A stretch of 64,000 nucleotides of DNA from Ectorhizobium quercum (GTDB lineage: Bacteria; Pseudomonadota; Alphaproteobacteria; Rhizobiales; Rhizobiaceae), in the NCBI RefSeq assembly GCF_026552795.1, contig NZ_JANFPI010000005.1, forward strand, positions 310,001-374,000, in the 5' to 3' direction. The first letter of the stretch is position 1; each line of letters opens with the position of its first letter. The translations under genes and the position numbers were made by a program. This document shows, piece by piece, positions 16,253 to 25,847 of this stretch. The notes under the pieces were generated by a model. That model was not told the origin of the DNA and ran no database searches. It saw only the letters and a program-made list of their open reading frames with translations.

Positions 16253-19200
16253 ATGATGCAAACGCAAATCGATGCTTCGCCGAATGATATCGCAATCGTA
16301 GGCATGGCGCTGAGGGTGCCGGGTGCGAGAACGGTGGACGCGTTCTGGCAGAACCTGCGCTCGGGCACGGAATCGATCCGCACCCTTTCGGAGGAGGAGC
16401 TGATCGCAGCCGGCGAAAGCCAGTCGCGCATCCTCAATCCGAATTATGTCCGCCGCACCGCCGACATGCCGGACATGGAAATGTTCGATGCCGATTTCTT
16501 CGGGCTCAGCCCCAAGGAAGCGGCGATCATGGACCCGCAGCACCGGCAGTTCCTTGAATGCGCCTGGGAGGCGATGGAGGATGCGGGCCGCACGCCGAAC
16601 ACGATCCCCGGCCCGGTCGGCGTGTTCGCGGGATGCGGCATGGGCAGCTACTTCTATTTCAACGTTTGCAGCAACCGGCAGCTCGTCGAGCAGACGGGCA
16701 TGTTCCTGCTGCGCCATACCGGCAATGACAAGGATTTTCTCGCCACCCGCGCCTCCTTCGCCTTCAACCTGCGCGGGCCGAGCGTCAACGTGCAGACGGC
16801 CTGCTCCACATCGCTGGTGGCCGTGCATTACGGCTGCCAGAGCCTGCTCAACGGCGAAACCGACATGGTGCTGGCGGGCGGCGTGACCATCGAGCTGCCG
16901 CACCGGCGCGGCTACATCTTCCACGAAGGCGAGATCCTGTCTCCCGACGGGCGCTGCCGGCCCTTCGACCACCGCGCGGCCGGAACCGTGTTCGGCAGCG
17001 GCGCCGGCGTCGTCGTGCTTCGCCGCCTTTCCGACGCGATCGCCGACGGCGACATCATCCACGCCGTGATCAAGGCCACGGCCGTCAACAACGACGGTGC
17101 GACCAAGGCGGGCTATCTGGCGCCGAGCGTCACCGGCCAGGCCGAAGCGATCATCGAGGCGCAGGGGCTCGCCGGGATCGACGCGGACACCATCCAGTAT
17201 GTCGAATGTCACGGCACCGGCACGGCGCTGGGCGACCCGATCGAGATCGAGGCGCTCACGCAGGCCTTCCGGCAGACGACCAGCCGGACCGGCTTCTGCC
17301 ATGTCGGCTCCGTCAAGGCGAATATCGGCCATCTCGACACGGCCGCCGGGGTCGTCAGCCTGATCAAGGCGACGCTGGCGCTGAAGAACGGCGAGATACC
17401 GCCCGTTCTGGGCTTCGAGAAACCGAACTCCTCGATCGATTTCGACAGCAGCCCGTTCACCGTCAACGACGCGCTGATGCCGTGGCCGGATGTCGACGGC
17501 CCGCGCCGCGCCGCCGTCAATTCGCTGGGCGTCGGCGGCACCAATGCGCATGTCATCCTGGAACAGGCGCCGGTCGAGGAGCATTCGAACGGCGCGTTCG
17601 ACGACGAACCGCAGATCCTGCTTCTGAGCGCCCGACACCGCAAGGCGCTCGACCGGATGGCCGAGCGCCTGGGCGAAGCTATCGCCAGCCGACCGGCGCT
17701 TTCGATGGCGGACACGGCCTATACGCTGCACGCCGGGCGCCAGCATTTCGAGCATCGCCGCGTCCTCGCCGTGCGCGGCCGCCGGGACGCCATCGCCGTG
17801 CTGTCCGGCGCGGAGCCGAAACGCCTGTTCAGCCACACGGCCCTCGATGCGCCGGCGGGCTCGGTTTTCCTGATGCCCGGCGGCGGCGCGCAGCATGCGG
17901 GCATGGCGGCCGTCCTCTACGCGCAGGACGGCGCCTTTCGCGCATCGGTCGACGAGGGGCTTTCCTATCTCGCGGCGGCCGTCGCGGCCGACATCCGCGA
18001 CGTCTGGTTCGGCGCGGACGGCGAGGCGGCGGACAGGTTCCTGCGCCCCTCCCTTCAGCTTCCGGCCATCCTGATCGTCGAGGTGGCCATCGCCCGCCTG
18101 TGGATGGACCGGGGCGTCCGGCCCGCCGCCCTGATCGGCCATTCGATGGGCGAGAACGCCGCGGCCTGCATCGCCGGCGTGATGACCTATCGCGACGCCG
18201 TGAACCTCGTGCGCCTGCGCGGCGAGCTGTTCGACACCATCGCGCCGGGGGGCATGCTCAGCGTTCCCCTGTCCCCCGACCGGCTGTCGGCCCTGTTGCC
18301 GCCGGAACTCGACCTCGCCTCGGTGAATGCGCCGGAACTCTGCGTGGTGTCCGGCCGCGACGAGGACATCGACGCCTTCCGGGCGGCGCTGGCCGAAAAG
18401 GGCATCGATGCGACGCGCGTCGCCATCGACATCGCCGCGCATTCGCGCATGCTCGACGGCATCTTGCCGAAATTCGAAGCCTTCCTGCGCGGCATACGCC
18501 TCGAGGCGCCGTCGATCCCGATCATGTCCAACCTGACGGGCGACTGGCTCACCCATTCCGATGCCTGCGATCCGCTCTACTGGGTGCGGCACCTGCGCTC
18601 GACCGTCCTTTTCGCGGAGGGCATGGCAAAGCTCTCGCAGACACCGGGGCGCATCTATATCGAGGCCGGGCCCGGGCGCACGCTTTCCTCGCTCGCCAAG
18701 CTCCAGCCGGGCATCCAGGCCAACGAGGTCATCAACACGCTGCCGCATCCCGACGACGACACGGACGACCGCATCCATTTCCTCTCCGCCGTCGGGCGGG
18801 CATGGGCCACCGGCCTTGATGTCGACGTCGAACGGTCATGGCGGGACCATGCACCGCGCCGCGCCAGCCTGCCGGCCTATCCCTTCCTTCACCAGCGCTA
18901 TTTCATCGAGCGGGTGAAGGATGCCGCCCGGTCGCCTGAGGCAACCGATGCCCCGCTGGCGAGGCAGGCCGACATGGCCGACTGGGGCTATCGTCCGACC
19001 TGGAAGCAGGCTCTTAGCGATGCGCCCATCGATGCCGGAATCGAGCCGCGCTCCTGGCTGGTCTTCATGGACGACACGGGCCTCGGCGCAAAGCTGACGG
19101 CCCGGCTGACCGCGCTCGGCCACAGCGTGACCACGGTTTCCGTCGGCGACGCCTTCGGCAAGATCGGGCAGAACGCCTATGTCCTCTGCCCGGAAGACGG

Positions 19201-22200
19201 GCGGGTCGGATACGATGCGCTGGTCAGCGGCCTGATCGAGGACGGCCCCTTCCCGTCCCATATCGTCCATCTCTGGCTCGTGACCGGTGACGAGACGCAC
19301 CGGCCGGGATCGAGCTTCTTCGACCGCTTGCAGGAGCATGGCTTCTACAGCCTGTTCCATCTGGCCCAGGCGATGGGCGACGCCTCGCTGAAGGATTGCC
19401 ATATCGATGTCGTGACCAACGGCATGCAGCGGGTCGGCGACGAGGCGCTGCCGCATCCCGGCAAGGCGACCGCGCTGGGGCCGGGGCTGGTGATCGCGAA
19501 GGAACTGGAGAACACCACCATCCGCCTGATCGACATCGACCGCCCGGCGGAGCCGGAGGCCCGCAACGGCTCCACCCTGCAAAACCTTCTGCGGACCGTG
19601 GCGAAGGCGCCGGAGGCCGCAACGGCCGGATACGGGCTCGACCAGCTCTGGGACGATCTGTTCGCGACGCCCGCCAGCGAAGTGGTGGCCTACAGGAAAG
19701 GCCGCCGCTGGATCCGCCATTACGAGCGGCTGCCGCTCCGGCCCGCCGATGCGGCACAGCAGTTCCGGCAGAAGGGCGTCTATCTGCTGACCGGCGGCCT
19801 CGGCGACCTGTCCCTCGTCATGGCGCGGGAACTGGCGGGGCGGTTTGCGGCACGGCTCGTTCTTCTCGGCCGGACACGGCTGCCCGAACGATCCGAGTGG
19901 ACGGCCTTCCGCCGCCTGCATGCCGGCAACCACCCGGTCTGCCGCGCCATCGCCGCCATCGGCGAACTCGAGGCGCTGGACGCGGAGGTCCTCTACATCA
20001 CCGCCGATGTGCGGGACCCCGAGCAGATGGCCAGGGCCATCGAAACCGCAAAGGCGAAGTTCGGCGCCCTTCACGGGGTCCTCCACACCGCCGGCATCGT
20101 CGATGACAATCTGATCCAGTTGAAGTCCTTCGCCGAAACCGAGAATGTCCTGTCGCCGAAAGTGTACGGGACCGCCGTGCTCGACCGTCTGCTGGAAAAG
20201 GAACCGCTCGATCTTTTCGTGCTGTTTTCCTCGACCAGCACCGACACGGGTCCGGCGGGACAGGTCGACTACGTTGCCGCCAATGCCTATCTGAACGCCT
20301 ATGCGGAAAGCCGCGCCGGCATTGCGGGCCGGCGCACCGTGGCGGTTCACTGGGGCATCTGGAACGAGGTGGGGATTGCCGCGCGGGCGGCAGGCGGCGG
20401 CAGCACCGCCGCCGCGAACGGCCATCAGCCAGCCCCGGCGCACGGGCCGCTTTTCGAGCAATGGGTGGAGGATGCCGGCCGCACACAATGGCTTCAGTTC
20501 ACCGCCAGCCCCGAGCGCCACTGGATGTGGAGCGAGCACCGCCTCGTCTCGGGCCTGCCCATCCTGCCGGGCACCGGCTATATCGAACTCATCGCCCAGG
20601 CGATGGCGGAATACGGCATCGACGGCGGATTCGAAATCCGGGACCTCATTTTCCTCAGCACGCTCGACATCGCCGACGGAACGGAAAAACCGGTCCGCGT
20701 CCGCCTCGAGCAGCAGGACGGCGGCCTCCGCGCCTATGTCGCGGCGGGCTCGGAAGGGGGCGACGCCGATACGTTCCACATCCATGCGGAAGCATCGGTC
20801 CACCGGCTGCAAGAGACGGTTCCGGGCAGGCTGCGGGTCACGCTGGACGACGACCGCTGGACAAGCACCCGCCGCGCCGAGGCCGACCGCGCCTTGCCGT
20901 CAGCACAGGAGAACCACATCAAATTCGGGCCGCGCTGGTCCGTGCTTCGCGCCGTATCGCTCGGAAACGGCGACGCTCTGGCAAGACTCGCCCTTCCGGC
21001 TGCCTTTGCCGCCGACATCGAGGCGGGAACGCGCCTGCATCCGGGTCTTCTCGATATTGCGACCGGCTACGCGATGGAGCTGATCGCGGGATACGACCGC
21101 TCCGGCGTGCTGTGGGCGCCGGTGTCCTATGGCAGCATCCGCGTCCATGACACGCTGCCTTCGGAGGTTCTCAGCCACGTCCGGCTGTCCGAAATCGGCA
21201 ATGCGGACGACGGCTATGCGGCCTTCGACGTCACGATCGCACGGCCGGACGGCACCGTCGTTCTGGAGGTGGAGCGTTTCACGATCAAGCGGCTGGCGGA
21301 CAATGTCAGTTTCGCGAGCCCGGCCGCACAGACCGGGCGGGTGGGCCGGCGGGCGGACGCCGCCGCATCGCCGGCCGCTGCCGAGCTGGCGGCGCAGGTC
21401 CGGCAGGGCATCCTGCCGTCGGAAGGCTTCGAGGCCCTGTCGCGCGCGCTGGCGACCGGCCAGCCGCAGCCGATCGTTTCCACCATGCCGCTCGACCGGC
21501 TGCGCGAACGGGCGAACCGCGTGGAGAAGGATACGGCCGCGCAATCGCAGGTGTTCGAGCGCCCGGATCTCGACAGCGACTACGTCGCGCCGCGCACCGA
21601 CATAGAGCGCACGCTCGCGGGATACTGGACGGAGCTTCTGGGTGTCGAGCGCATCGGCGTTCACGACAGCTTCTTCGACATCGGCGGGCATTCGCTGATC
21701 GCCGTGCGCCTGTTCCGCATGATCCACCAGACCTTTTCGGTCGACCTGCCGATATCGGTGCTGTTCAGGGCGCCGACGATTGCCCAATGCGCCGAACTCA
21801 TCTCGGCGGAAAGCGCACCGGCGCCGGAAACCGATGCGCAGCACGGGCAGGCAGGCGCCACGGCCGTGCCGACGCACCTCGTGCCGATGAACGAGGGACA
21901 GGGCGGCCACGCCACGCCCCTCTTCCTGTGCGCGGGCATGTTCGGCAACGTGCTGAACCTGCGCCACCTGTCCCTGCAACTCGGCAGCGACCGGCCCGTC
22001 TATTGCCTGCAAGCGCGCGGCCTTTACGGCGGGCAGGAGCCGCATGAGACGTTCCCGGAGATGGCGCGGGATTACCTTGCCGAAATTCGCGCCGTCCAGC
22101 CGCACGGACCCTATTTCCTCGGCGGCTTTTCCGGCGGCGGCCTGGTCGCCTACGAAATGGCGCTTCAGCTCGAAGCGGCCGGCGAGGAGGTGGCTCTGGT

Positions 22201-22720
22201 GGTGATGCTCGACACCCCCTTGCCAGGCCCCAACCACCTGACGGTCGTGGACCGCCTCTTGATGAAGGCCCAGGATGTGAGGCGCGACCGCGGGGCCTTC
22301 ATCGCCAAGTGGCTCAAGAACCGGCGCGAGTGGGCGCATTACCAGGAATCGAAATCGCTCCAGGCACAGCCGAAGGCGGTCGATTTCCACAACGAGCGCA
22401 TCCATGCGGCCTTCCTGCGCGCGCTGGACCGCTACGAGGTCAAGCCCTACGGCGGACATGTCCTGCTGCTGCGTCCGAAAATGAAGGTGCTCTACAGGAT
22501 CACCGGCGGGCGGCAGTTGCAGGAGGGACGCAACCTCGTGCGCTACGACAACGGCTGGTCTCCCTACGTCCCGAACCTCACCGTCCTCGAGGTTCCCGGC
22601 GATCACGACTCTATGGTGCTCAATCCGAATGTGCGCGTCATGTCGGCGCGGATTCGCCAGCATCTGGCCGAGGCCGAAGCAAGCTTCTCGCTGCCGCCGA
22701 CGACGCTTGCCGCCGAATAG
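16253..22720 (+). CDS. Single-module type I polyketide synthase KS-AT-KR-DH-ACP-TE
   Basis: This 2155-residue PKS has an intact ketosynthase (TACSTSL with Cys184, HGTGT with His320, NIGH with His360) and an acyltransferase (GHSMGE, Ser631; His730 in IAAHSRML). A structural half-domain at about 905-1160 leads to a ketoreductase at about 1165-1375, with TGGLGDLSL and the Ser/Tyr/Asn set in LFSSTSTDTGPAGQVDYVAAN. A dehydratase-like domain follows (about 1410-1690; His1429, LPILPGTGY, HPGLLDIATGY with Asp1601). The carrier domain has GGHS (Ser1814), and a type I thioesterase carries GFSGGG (Ser1960), Asp1987 and His2118. It should accept the NRPS-bound acyl group, extend it once, reduce and possibly dehydrate it, then release it. 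There is no enoylreductase. KR before DH is not the usual order. ATG 16253 is followed directly by another ATG at 16256. Confidence 0.93.
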   Translation: MMQTQIDASPNDIAIVGMALRVPGARTVDAFWQNLRSGTESIRTLSEEELIAAGESQSRILNPNYVRRTADMPDMEMFDADFFGLSPKEAAIMDPQHRQFLECAWEAMEDAGRTPNTIPGPVGVFAGCGMGSYFYFNVCSNRQLVEQTGMFLLRHTGNDKDFLATRASFAFNLRGPSVNVQTACSTSLVAVHYGCQSLLNGETDMVLAGGVTIELPHRRGYIFHEGEILSPDGRCRPFDHRAAGTVFGSGAGVVVLRRLSDAIADGDIIHAVIKATAVNNDGATKAGYLAPSVTGQAEAIIEAQGLAGIDADTIQYVECHGTGTALGDPIEIEALTQAFRQTTSRTGFCHVGSVKANIGHLDTAAGVVSLIKATLALKNGEIPPVLGFEKPNSSIDFDSSPFTVNDALMPWPDVDGPRRAAVNSLGVGGTNAHVILEQAPVEEHSNGAFDDEPQILLLSARHRKALDRMAERLGEAIASRPALSMADTAYTLHAGRQHFEHRRVLAVRGRRDAIAVLSGAEPKRLFSHTALDAPAGSVFLMPGGGAQHAGMAAVLYAQDGAFRASVDEGLSYLAAAVAADIRDVWFGADGEAADRFLRPSLQLPAILIVEVAIARLWMDRGVRPAALIGHSMGENAAACIAGVMTYRDAVNLVRLRGELFDTIAPGGMLSVPLSPDRLSALLPPELDLASVNAPELCVVSGRDEDIDAFRAALAEKGIDATRVAIDIAAHSRMLDGILPKFEAFLRGIRLEAPSIPIMSNLTGDWLTHSDACDPLYWVRHLRSTVLFAEGMAKLSQTPGRIYIEAGPGRTLSSLAKLQPGIQANEVINTLPHPDDDTDDRIHFLSAVGRAWATGLDVDVERSWRDHAPRRASLPAYPFLHQRYFIERVKDAARSPEATDAPLARQADMADWGYRPTWKQALSDAPIDAGIEPRSWLVFMDDTGLGAKLTARLTALGHSVTTVSVGDAFGKIGQNAYVLCPEDGRVGYDALVSGLIEDGPFPSHIVHLWLVTGDETHRPGSSFFDRLQEHGFYSLFHLAQAMGDASLKDCHIDVVTNGMQRVGDEALPHPGKATALGPGLVIAKELENTTIRLIDIDRPAEPEARNGSTLQNLLRTVAKAPEAATAGYGLDQLWDDLFATPASEVVAYRKGRRWIRHYERLPLRPADAAQQFRQKGVYLLTGGLGDLSLVMARELAGRFAARLVLLGRTRLPERSEWTAFRRLHAGNHPVCRAIAAIGELEALDAEVLYITADVRDPEQMARAIETAKAKFGALHGVLHTAGIVDDNLIQLKSFAETENVLSPKVYGTAVLDRLLEKEPLDLFVLFSSTSTDTGPAGQVDYVAANAYLNAYAESRAGIAGRRTVAVHWGIWNEVGIAARAAGGGSTAAANGHQPAPAHGPLFEQWVEDAGRTQWLQFTASPERHWMWSEHRLVSGLPILPGTGYIELIAQAMAEYGIDGGFEIRDLIFLSTLDIADGTEKPVRVRLEQQDGGLRAYVAAGSEGGDADTFHIHAEASVHRLQETVPGRLRVTLDDDRWTSTRRAEADRALPSAQENHIKFGPRWSVLRAVSLGNGDALARLALPAAFAADIEAGTRLHPGLLDIATGYAMELIAGYDRSGVLWAPVSYGSIRVHDTLPSEVLSHVRLSEIGNADDGYAAFDVTIARPDGTVVLEVERFTIKRLADNVSFASPAAQTGRVGRRADAAASPAAAELAAQVRQGILPSEGFEALSRALATGQPQPIVSTMPLDRLRERANRVEKDTAAQSQVFERPDLDSDYVAPRTDIERTLAGYWTELLGVERIGVHDSFFDIGGHSLIAVRLFRMIHQTFSVDLPISVLFRAPTIAQCAELISAESAPAPETDAQHGQAGATAVPTHLVPMNEGQGGHATPLFLCAGMFGNVLNLRHLSLQLGSDRPVYCLQARGLYGGQEPHETFPEMARDYLAEIRAVQPHGPYFLGGFSGGGLVAYEMALQLEAAGEEVALVVMLDTPLPGPNHLTVVDRLLMKAQDVRRDRGAFIAKWLKNRREWAHYQESKSLQAQPKAVDFHNERIHAAFLRALDRYEVKPYGGHVLLLRPKMKVLYRITGGRQLQEGRNLVRYDNGWSPYVPNLTVLEVPGDHDSMVLNPNVRVMSARIRQHLAEAEASFSLPPTTLAAE

Positions 22721-22738
22721 GCGTTTTCGCACGAAACC

Positions 22739-22767
22739 GGAGGCGCCGCGCGGAAGCGGCGGCCTCC
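22739..22767 (+). terminator. GC-rich hairpin after the PKS gene
   Basis: GGAGGCGCCGC at 22739-22749 pairs with GCGGCGGCCTCC at 22756-22767 with one bulge, 18 bases after the PKS stop. No T-run follows, so it may be a transcript-end stabiliser or a factor-dependent stop site, not a classical intrinsic terminator. Confidence 0.4.
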
Positions 22768-23356
22768 CCTGCCCAACGATGCGCCCGGCGGTGTTGCCGG
22801 ATAGAATTTCCATCAATAGTTGTAATTATACGGAAAACGGTATCCCTGCTTCGGCGATGCCCCGCTCATGGCCCCGTCGAACGGTTTTTGCGACCGGCCT
22901 TCCCGCAAAACCGGCGGATTCCGGGCGATAAGCGGCATTTTTTTAACTTTTCCACCTAATATACGATCCTGATCCGGGCGCATGGCCGCCCCATTTCCCG
23001 CCGGACGACGGGGATGGCGCGGCGGCTGACGAATGCAACCGGATCGCCACGTCATGATGCCGTGGGCCGGGCGATATCGTCCGGCGGCGTGCCGCTCCGG
23101 CACATCCCGTTCCCTCGGCAAAGCGTTCCTCACATGACAACAATCATATCGGGCACTTCTTTAAATTACAATTATAGATGGCTTTCTCCGACCGTCCCAT
23201 CTTGCGTCTCCGGTTCATAGGCATGGCGCGGCTGAAACCGACTGTCCGCGTTGCTCCCGCCGCCATCCGGCTCGAGAACCACCGGCCGCCCACCGCCGCC
23301 GCAACAGACGTCATCCCCGGGCCCGACGCAATGAAGCCGGAGAAGGAACAGGCATC
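22768..23356. other. Long intergenic region with AT-rich edges
   Basis: No credible gene was found between the PKS hairpin and the GGDEF-EAL gene. Short AT-rich stretches at about 22816-22831 and 23160-23176 are roughly inverted copies of each other (shared core TTGTAATT/AATTACAA) and bracket a GC-rich middle. Small frames here, including a 60-codon one ending on the ATG of the next gene, have no ribosome site or domain and are not called. Confidence 0.4.
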
Positions 23357-25678
23357 ATGAGAGACATCATCCGCCCCATCGCCCGGTTCTTCTCGGTTCC
23401 GACCGACAATCCGGAACTTCTGAAGGCCCAGTACCGCGCATTCTCGCGGCAGATGCCGATGATGTATCTCATCCTCATGCTGAGCACATGGGCGCTGGCC
23501 ATCACCCATATGGACGAGGGCGCGCCGGTCTGGCTGACCATCGGCATTCCGCTGCTGTTCACGCTCGTCTCGGCCCTGAGGATCCGACGCTGGTGGAAAT
23601 CGCGACACATCGAGCCGACCGCCGAAATTGCCGCCGGCGCCCTGCGGCGCACCAATCGTCTCGCGCCGGGCATCGCAATCAGCTTCACCCTGTGGTCGTT
23701 CCTGCTGTTTCCCTATGGCAACGCCTATGCGCAGTCGCATGTCGCCTTCTACATGGCGATCACGGTCATCACCTGCATCTTCTGCCTGATGCACCTGCGC
23801 TCGGCCGCCATGATCGTCGCCGTCATCGTCAACGGCGCGTTCGTCACCTTCTTCGCCCTCACCGGCCACGCGGTCTTCATGGCGACCGCCGTCAACATCA
23901 TCCTCGTCTCCGCCGGCATGCTGGTCATTCTCGGGATCAATTACCGCGACTTCACCCGCATGGTAAATGCCCGGACCGAATCCCTCCGCAAGGAGCGGGA
24001 GCAAAGCCGGCTGCTGCACATGATCGACGACATGCCGGTCGCGGTCATGACGGTCGAGCCGGACACGCTGAAGATCAATTATGCCAACGAGACCTCGAAA
24101 CAGCTCATCCGGAACATCGAGCATCTCCTGCCCCTGAAGGCGGACGACCTGCTCGGCACGTGCATCGACATCTTCCACAGGCACCCGGAGCATCAGCGCG
24201 GCATCCTCGCCGATCCCGCCAACCTGCCGCACAATGCCCGGATCAAGCTCGGGCCGGAAGTGCTCGACCTGAAAGTCTCCGCCGTCCGCGACAATGACGG
24301 CAGCTATATCGGCCCGATGCTGACCTGGGCGCTCGTCACCAAGGAAATCGAGGCGGAAAACCGCATCCTCCAGCTCGCCCATTACGACACGCTGACCGGG
24401 CTTGCCAACCGCAACACCTTCCAGGAGCAACTGGCGGCGCGGCTTGCGGCACCCGAAGGCCGGATCGGCCTCCTGTTCCTCGATCTCGACGGCTTCAAGC
24501 TCGTCAACGACACGCGGGGACACCGCGCCGGCGACATGCTGCTGAAGCAGGTTGCCGAACGGTTGCAGGCGATCTGCACCGGGCCGTCCATGAGCATCTC
24601 GCGGCTGGGCGGCGACGAATTCGCCGTGGTGGCCCCCTATGAAGACCCCGATCAGGCCGTGACGCTCGGCAACGCGATCATCGGCGCGCTCAGCGCGCCC
24701 TACCACCTCGAAAACGACTGGCAGGCGCAGATCGGCGTCTCCATCGGCCTCTCCCTCGCGCCGGAACATGGAGACGACGCCGAAACGCTGCTCTCGCGCG
24801 CCGATATCGCCCTCTATTCGGCCAAGGCGGCAGGCAAGGGAACGCTGCGGCTCTTCCAGCATGACATGGAATGCCGCATTCACGAGCGGGTGCGGCTGGA
24901 GGCGAAACTGCGCGGCGCACTCGACGGAAACGACGGCCTGTTCGTCTTTTACCAGCCCATCGTCGATATCCACACCGGCAAGACCACCGCCCGCGAGGCC
25001 CTGGTGCGCTGGCATCATCCGCAGCGCGGATGGATTTCGCCCGGCGAATTCGTGCCCGTGGCCGAGCAATGCGGCCTGATTGACCGGCTCGGGGGATTCG
25101 TGCTGCAAAGCGCCTGCCGCGAGGCCGCCACATGGCGCGACGGCGCCCGCGTCGCCGTCAACGTCTCGGCCGGACAGCTGGGCAAGGGCACGCTGGCGCC
25201 CGCCGTGCTTGCGGCACTGGTCGAATCCGGCCTGGAGCCCGGCCGGCTGGAAATCGAGGTGACGGAAACCGCCCTGCTCACCGAGGAAGCGGACGCCATC
25301 GGCGACCTGCGGCGCATACGCGACATGGGCGTCAGGGTCGCGCTGGACGATTTCGGCACCGGCTATTCCTCCCTCGCCCATCTGCGGGCCTTCCCCTTCG
25401 ACAAGATCAAGATCGACGGCTCTTTCGTGAGGGACGCCGTCGACCGGCCCGATTGCGCCGCCGTCGTCCGGGCCATCGCCGAACTCGGCAAGCGGCTCGG
25501 CGTCACCACCGTCGCCGAGGGTGTCGAAACGCAAGCGCATCTCGACCGCGTGCGGGAGGAAGGGTGCAGCGAGGTTCAGGGCTATTTCTTCAGCCGCCCG
25601 ATGCCGAGCGAGCGGGACGCGCCGCTGATCGAAAGGCTGAACGCCGCGCTGCGGGACGAACGCGCCTCGTCCCGTTAG
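23357..25678 (+). CDS. Membrane sensor with GGDEF and EAL domains (cyclic-di-GMP turnover)
   Basis: This 773-residue protein has an N-terminal membrane region of about five or six hydrophobic segments (about 33-195), a PAS-like linker (about 215-335), a GGDEF domain with an intact GGDEF at 418-422, and an EAL domain with EALVRW at 547-552 and DDFGTGYSSL and KIDGSFV further on. It can potentially make c-di-GMP and degrade it to pGpG. No RxxD inhibitory site is seen just before GGDEF. Both active-site motifs are intact, so either activity may dominate. AGAAGGAAC precedes the ATG at 23357. Its position between two polysaccharide loci fits a role in switching surface glycan or biofilm state, but this is inference. 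Confidence 0.92.
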   Translation: MRDIIRPIARFFSVPTDNPELLKAQYRAFSRQMPMMYLILMLSTWALAITHMDEGAPVWLTIGIPLLFTLVSALRIRRWWKSRHIEPTAEIAAGALRRTNRLAPGIAISFTLWSFLLFPYGNAYAQSHVAFYMAITVITCIFCLMHLRSAAMIVAVIVNGAFVTFFALTGHAVFMATAVNIILVSAGMLVILGINYRDFTRMVNARTESLRKEREQSRLLHMIDDMPVAVMTVEPDTLKINYANETSKQLIRNIEHLLPLKADDLLGTCIDIFHRHPEHQRGILADPANLPHNARIKLGPEVLDLKVSAVRDNDGSYIGPMLTWALVTKEIEAENRILQLAHYDTLTGLANRNTFQEQLAARLAAPEGRIGLLFLDLDGFKLVNDTRGHRAGDMLLKQVAERLQAICTGPSMSISRLGGDEFAVVAPYEDPDQAVTLGNAIIGALSAPYHLENDWQAQIGVSIGLSLAPEHGDDAETLLSRADIALYSAKAAGKGTLRLFQHDMECRIHERVRLEAKLRGALDGNDGLFVFYQPIVDIHTGKTTAREALVRWHHPQRGWISPGEFVPVAEQCGLIDRLGGFVLQSACREAATWRDGARVAVNVSAGQLGKGTLAPAVLAALVESGLEPGRLEIEVTETALLTEEADAIGDLRRIRDMGVRVALDDFGTGYSSLAHLRAFPFDKIKIDGSFVRDAVDRPDCAAVVRAIAELGKRLGVTTVAEGVETQAHLDRVREEGCSEVQGYFFSRPMPSERDAPLIERLNAALRDERASSR

Positions 25679-25679
25679 G

Positions 25680-25795
25680 GCATTTCATCTTTTTCATGGA
25701 AACGCTGAAATGCTCCCATTATTTGTTTTTATGCATTTCCGCATGGAAAACCGCGTTACACTTTTCCTGGAGTTGCTCCAGAGCACCTTTCGATC
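25680..25795. repeat. Composite palindromic intergenic element
   Basis: GCATTTCA at 25680-25687 pairs with TGAAATGC at 25706-25713, and a second part (about 25730-25795) holds a GGAAAA/TTTTCC inverted pair inside the wording ATGCATTTCCGCATGG...TTTTCCTGGAGTTGCTCC. The second part resembles an intergenic repeat I know from many Rhizobiales genomes. The first hairpin directly follows the GGDEF-EAL stop codon and may also end its transcript. Confidence 0.45.
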
Positions 25796-25847
25796 AGCTG
25801 GAACACCGGATTCAAGATAAGATGCTCTCAAGGGCACCGAACGAGAA

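Noticed and set aside
5995-22720. Siderophore cluster
   Set aside because: MupA/Atu3671-type modules occur in an Agrobacterium siderophore-like cluster, but no TonB receptor, iron-uptake transporter, salicylate/DHB gene or Fur-like site was seen here.
22813-23133. 106-codon minus-strand frame in the PKS downstream spacer
   Set aside because: It crosses AT-rich ends and a GC-rich middle, lacks a ribosome site and shows no domain.
23178-23360. 60-codon frame whose stop overlaps the start of the GGDEF-EAL gene
   Set aside because: No ribosome site, no conserved pattern, and the composition is that of non-coding DNA; the overlap is probably chance.
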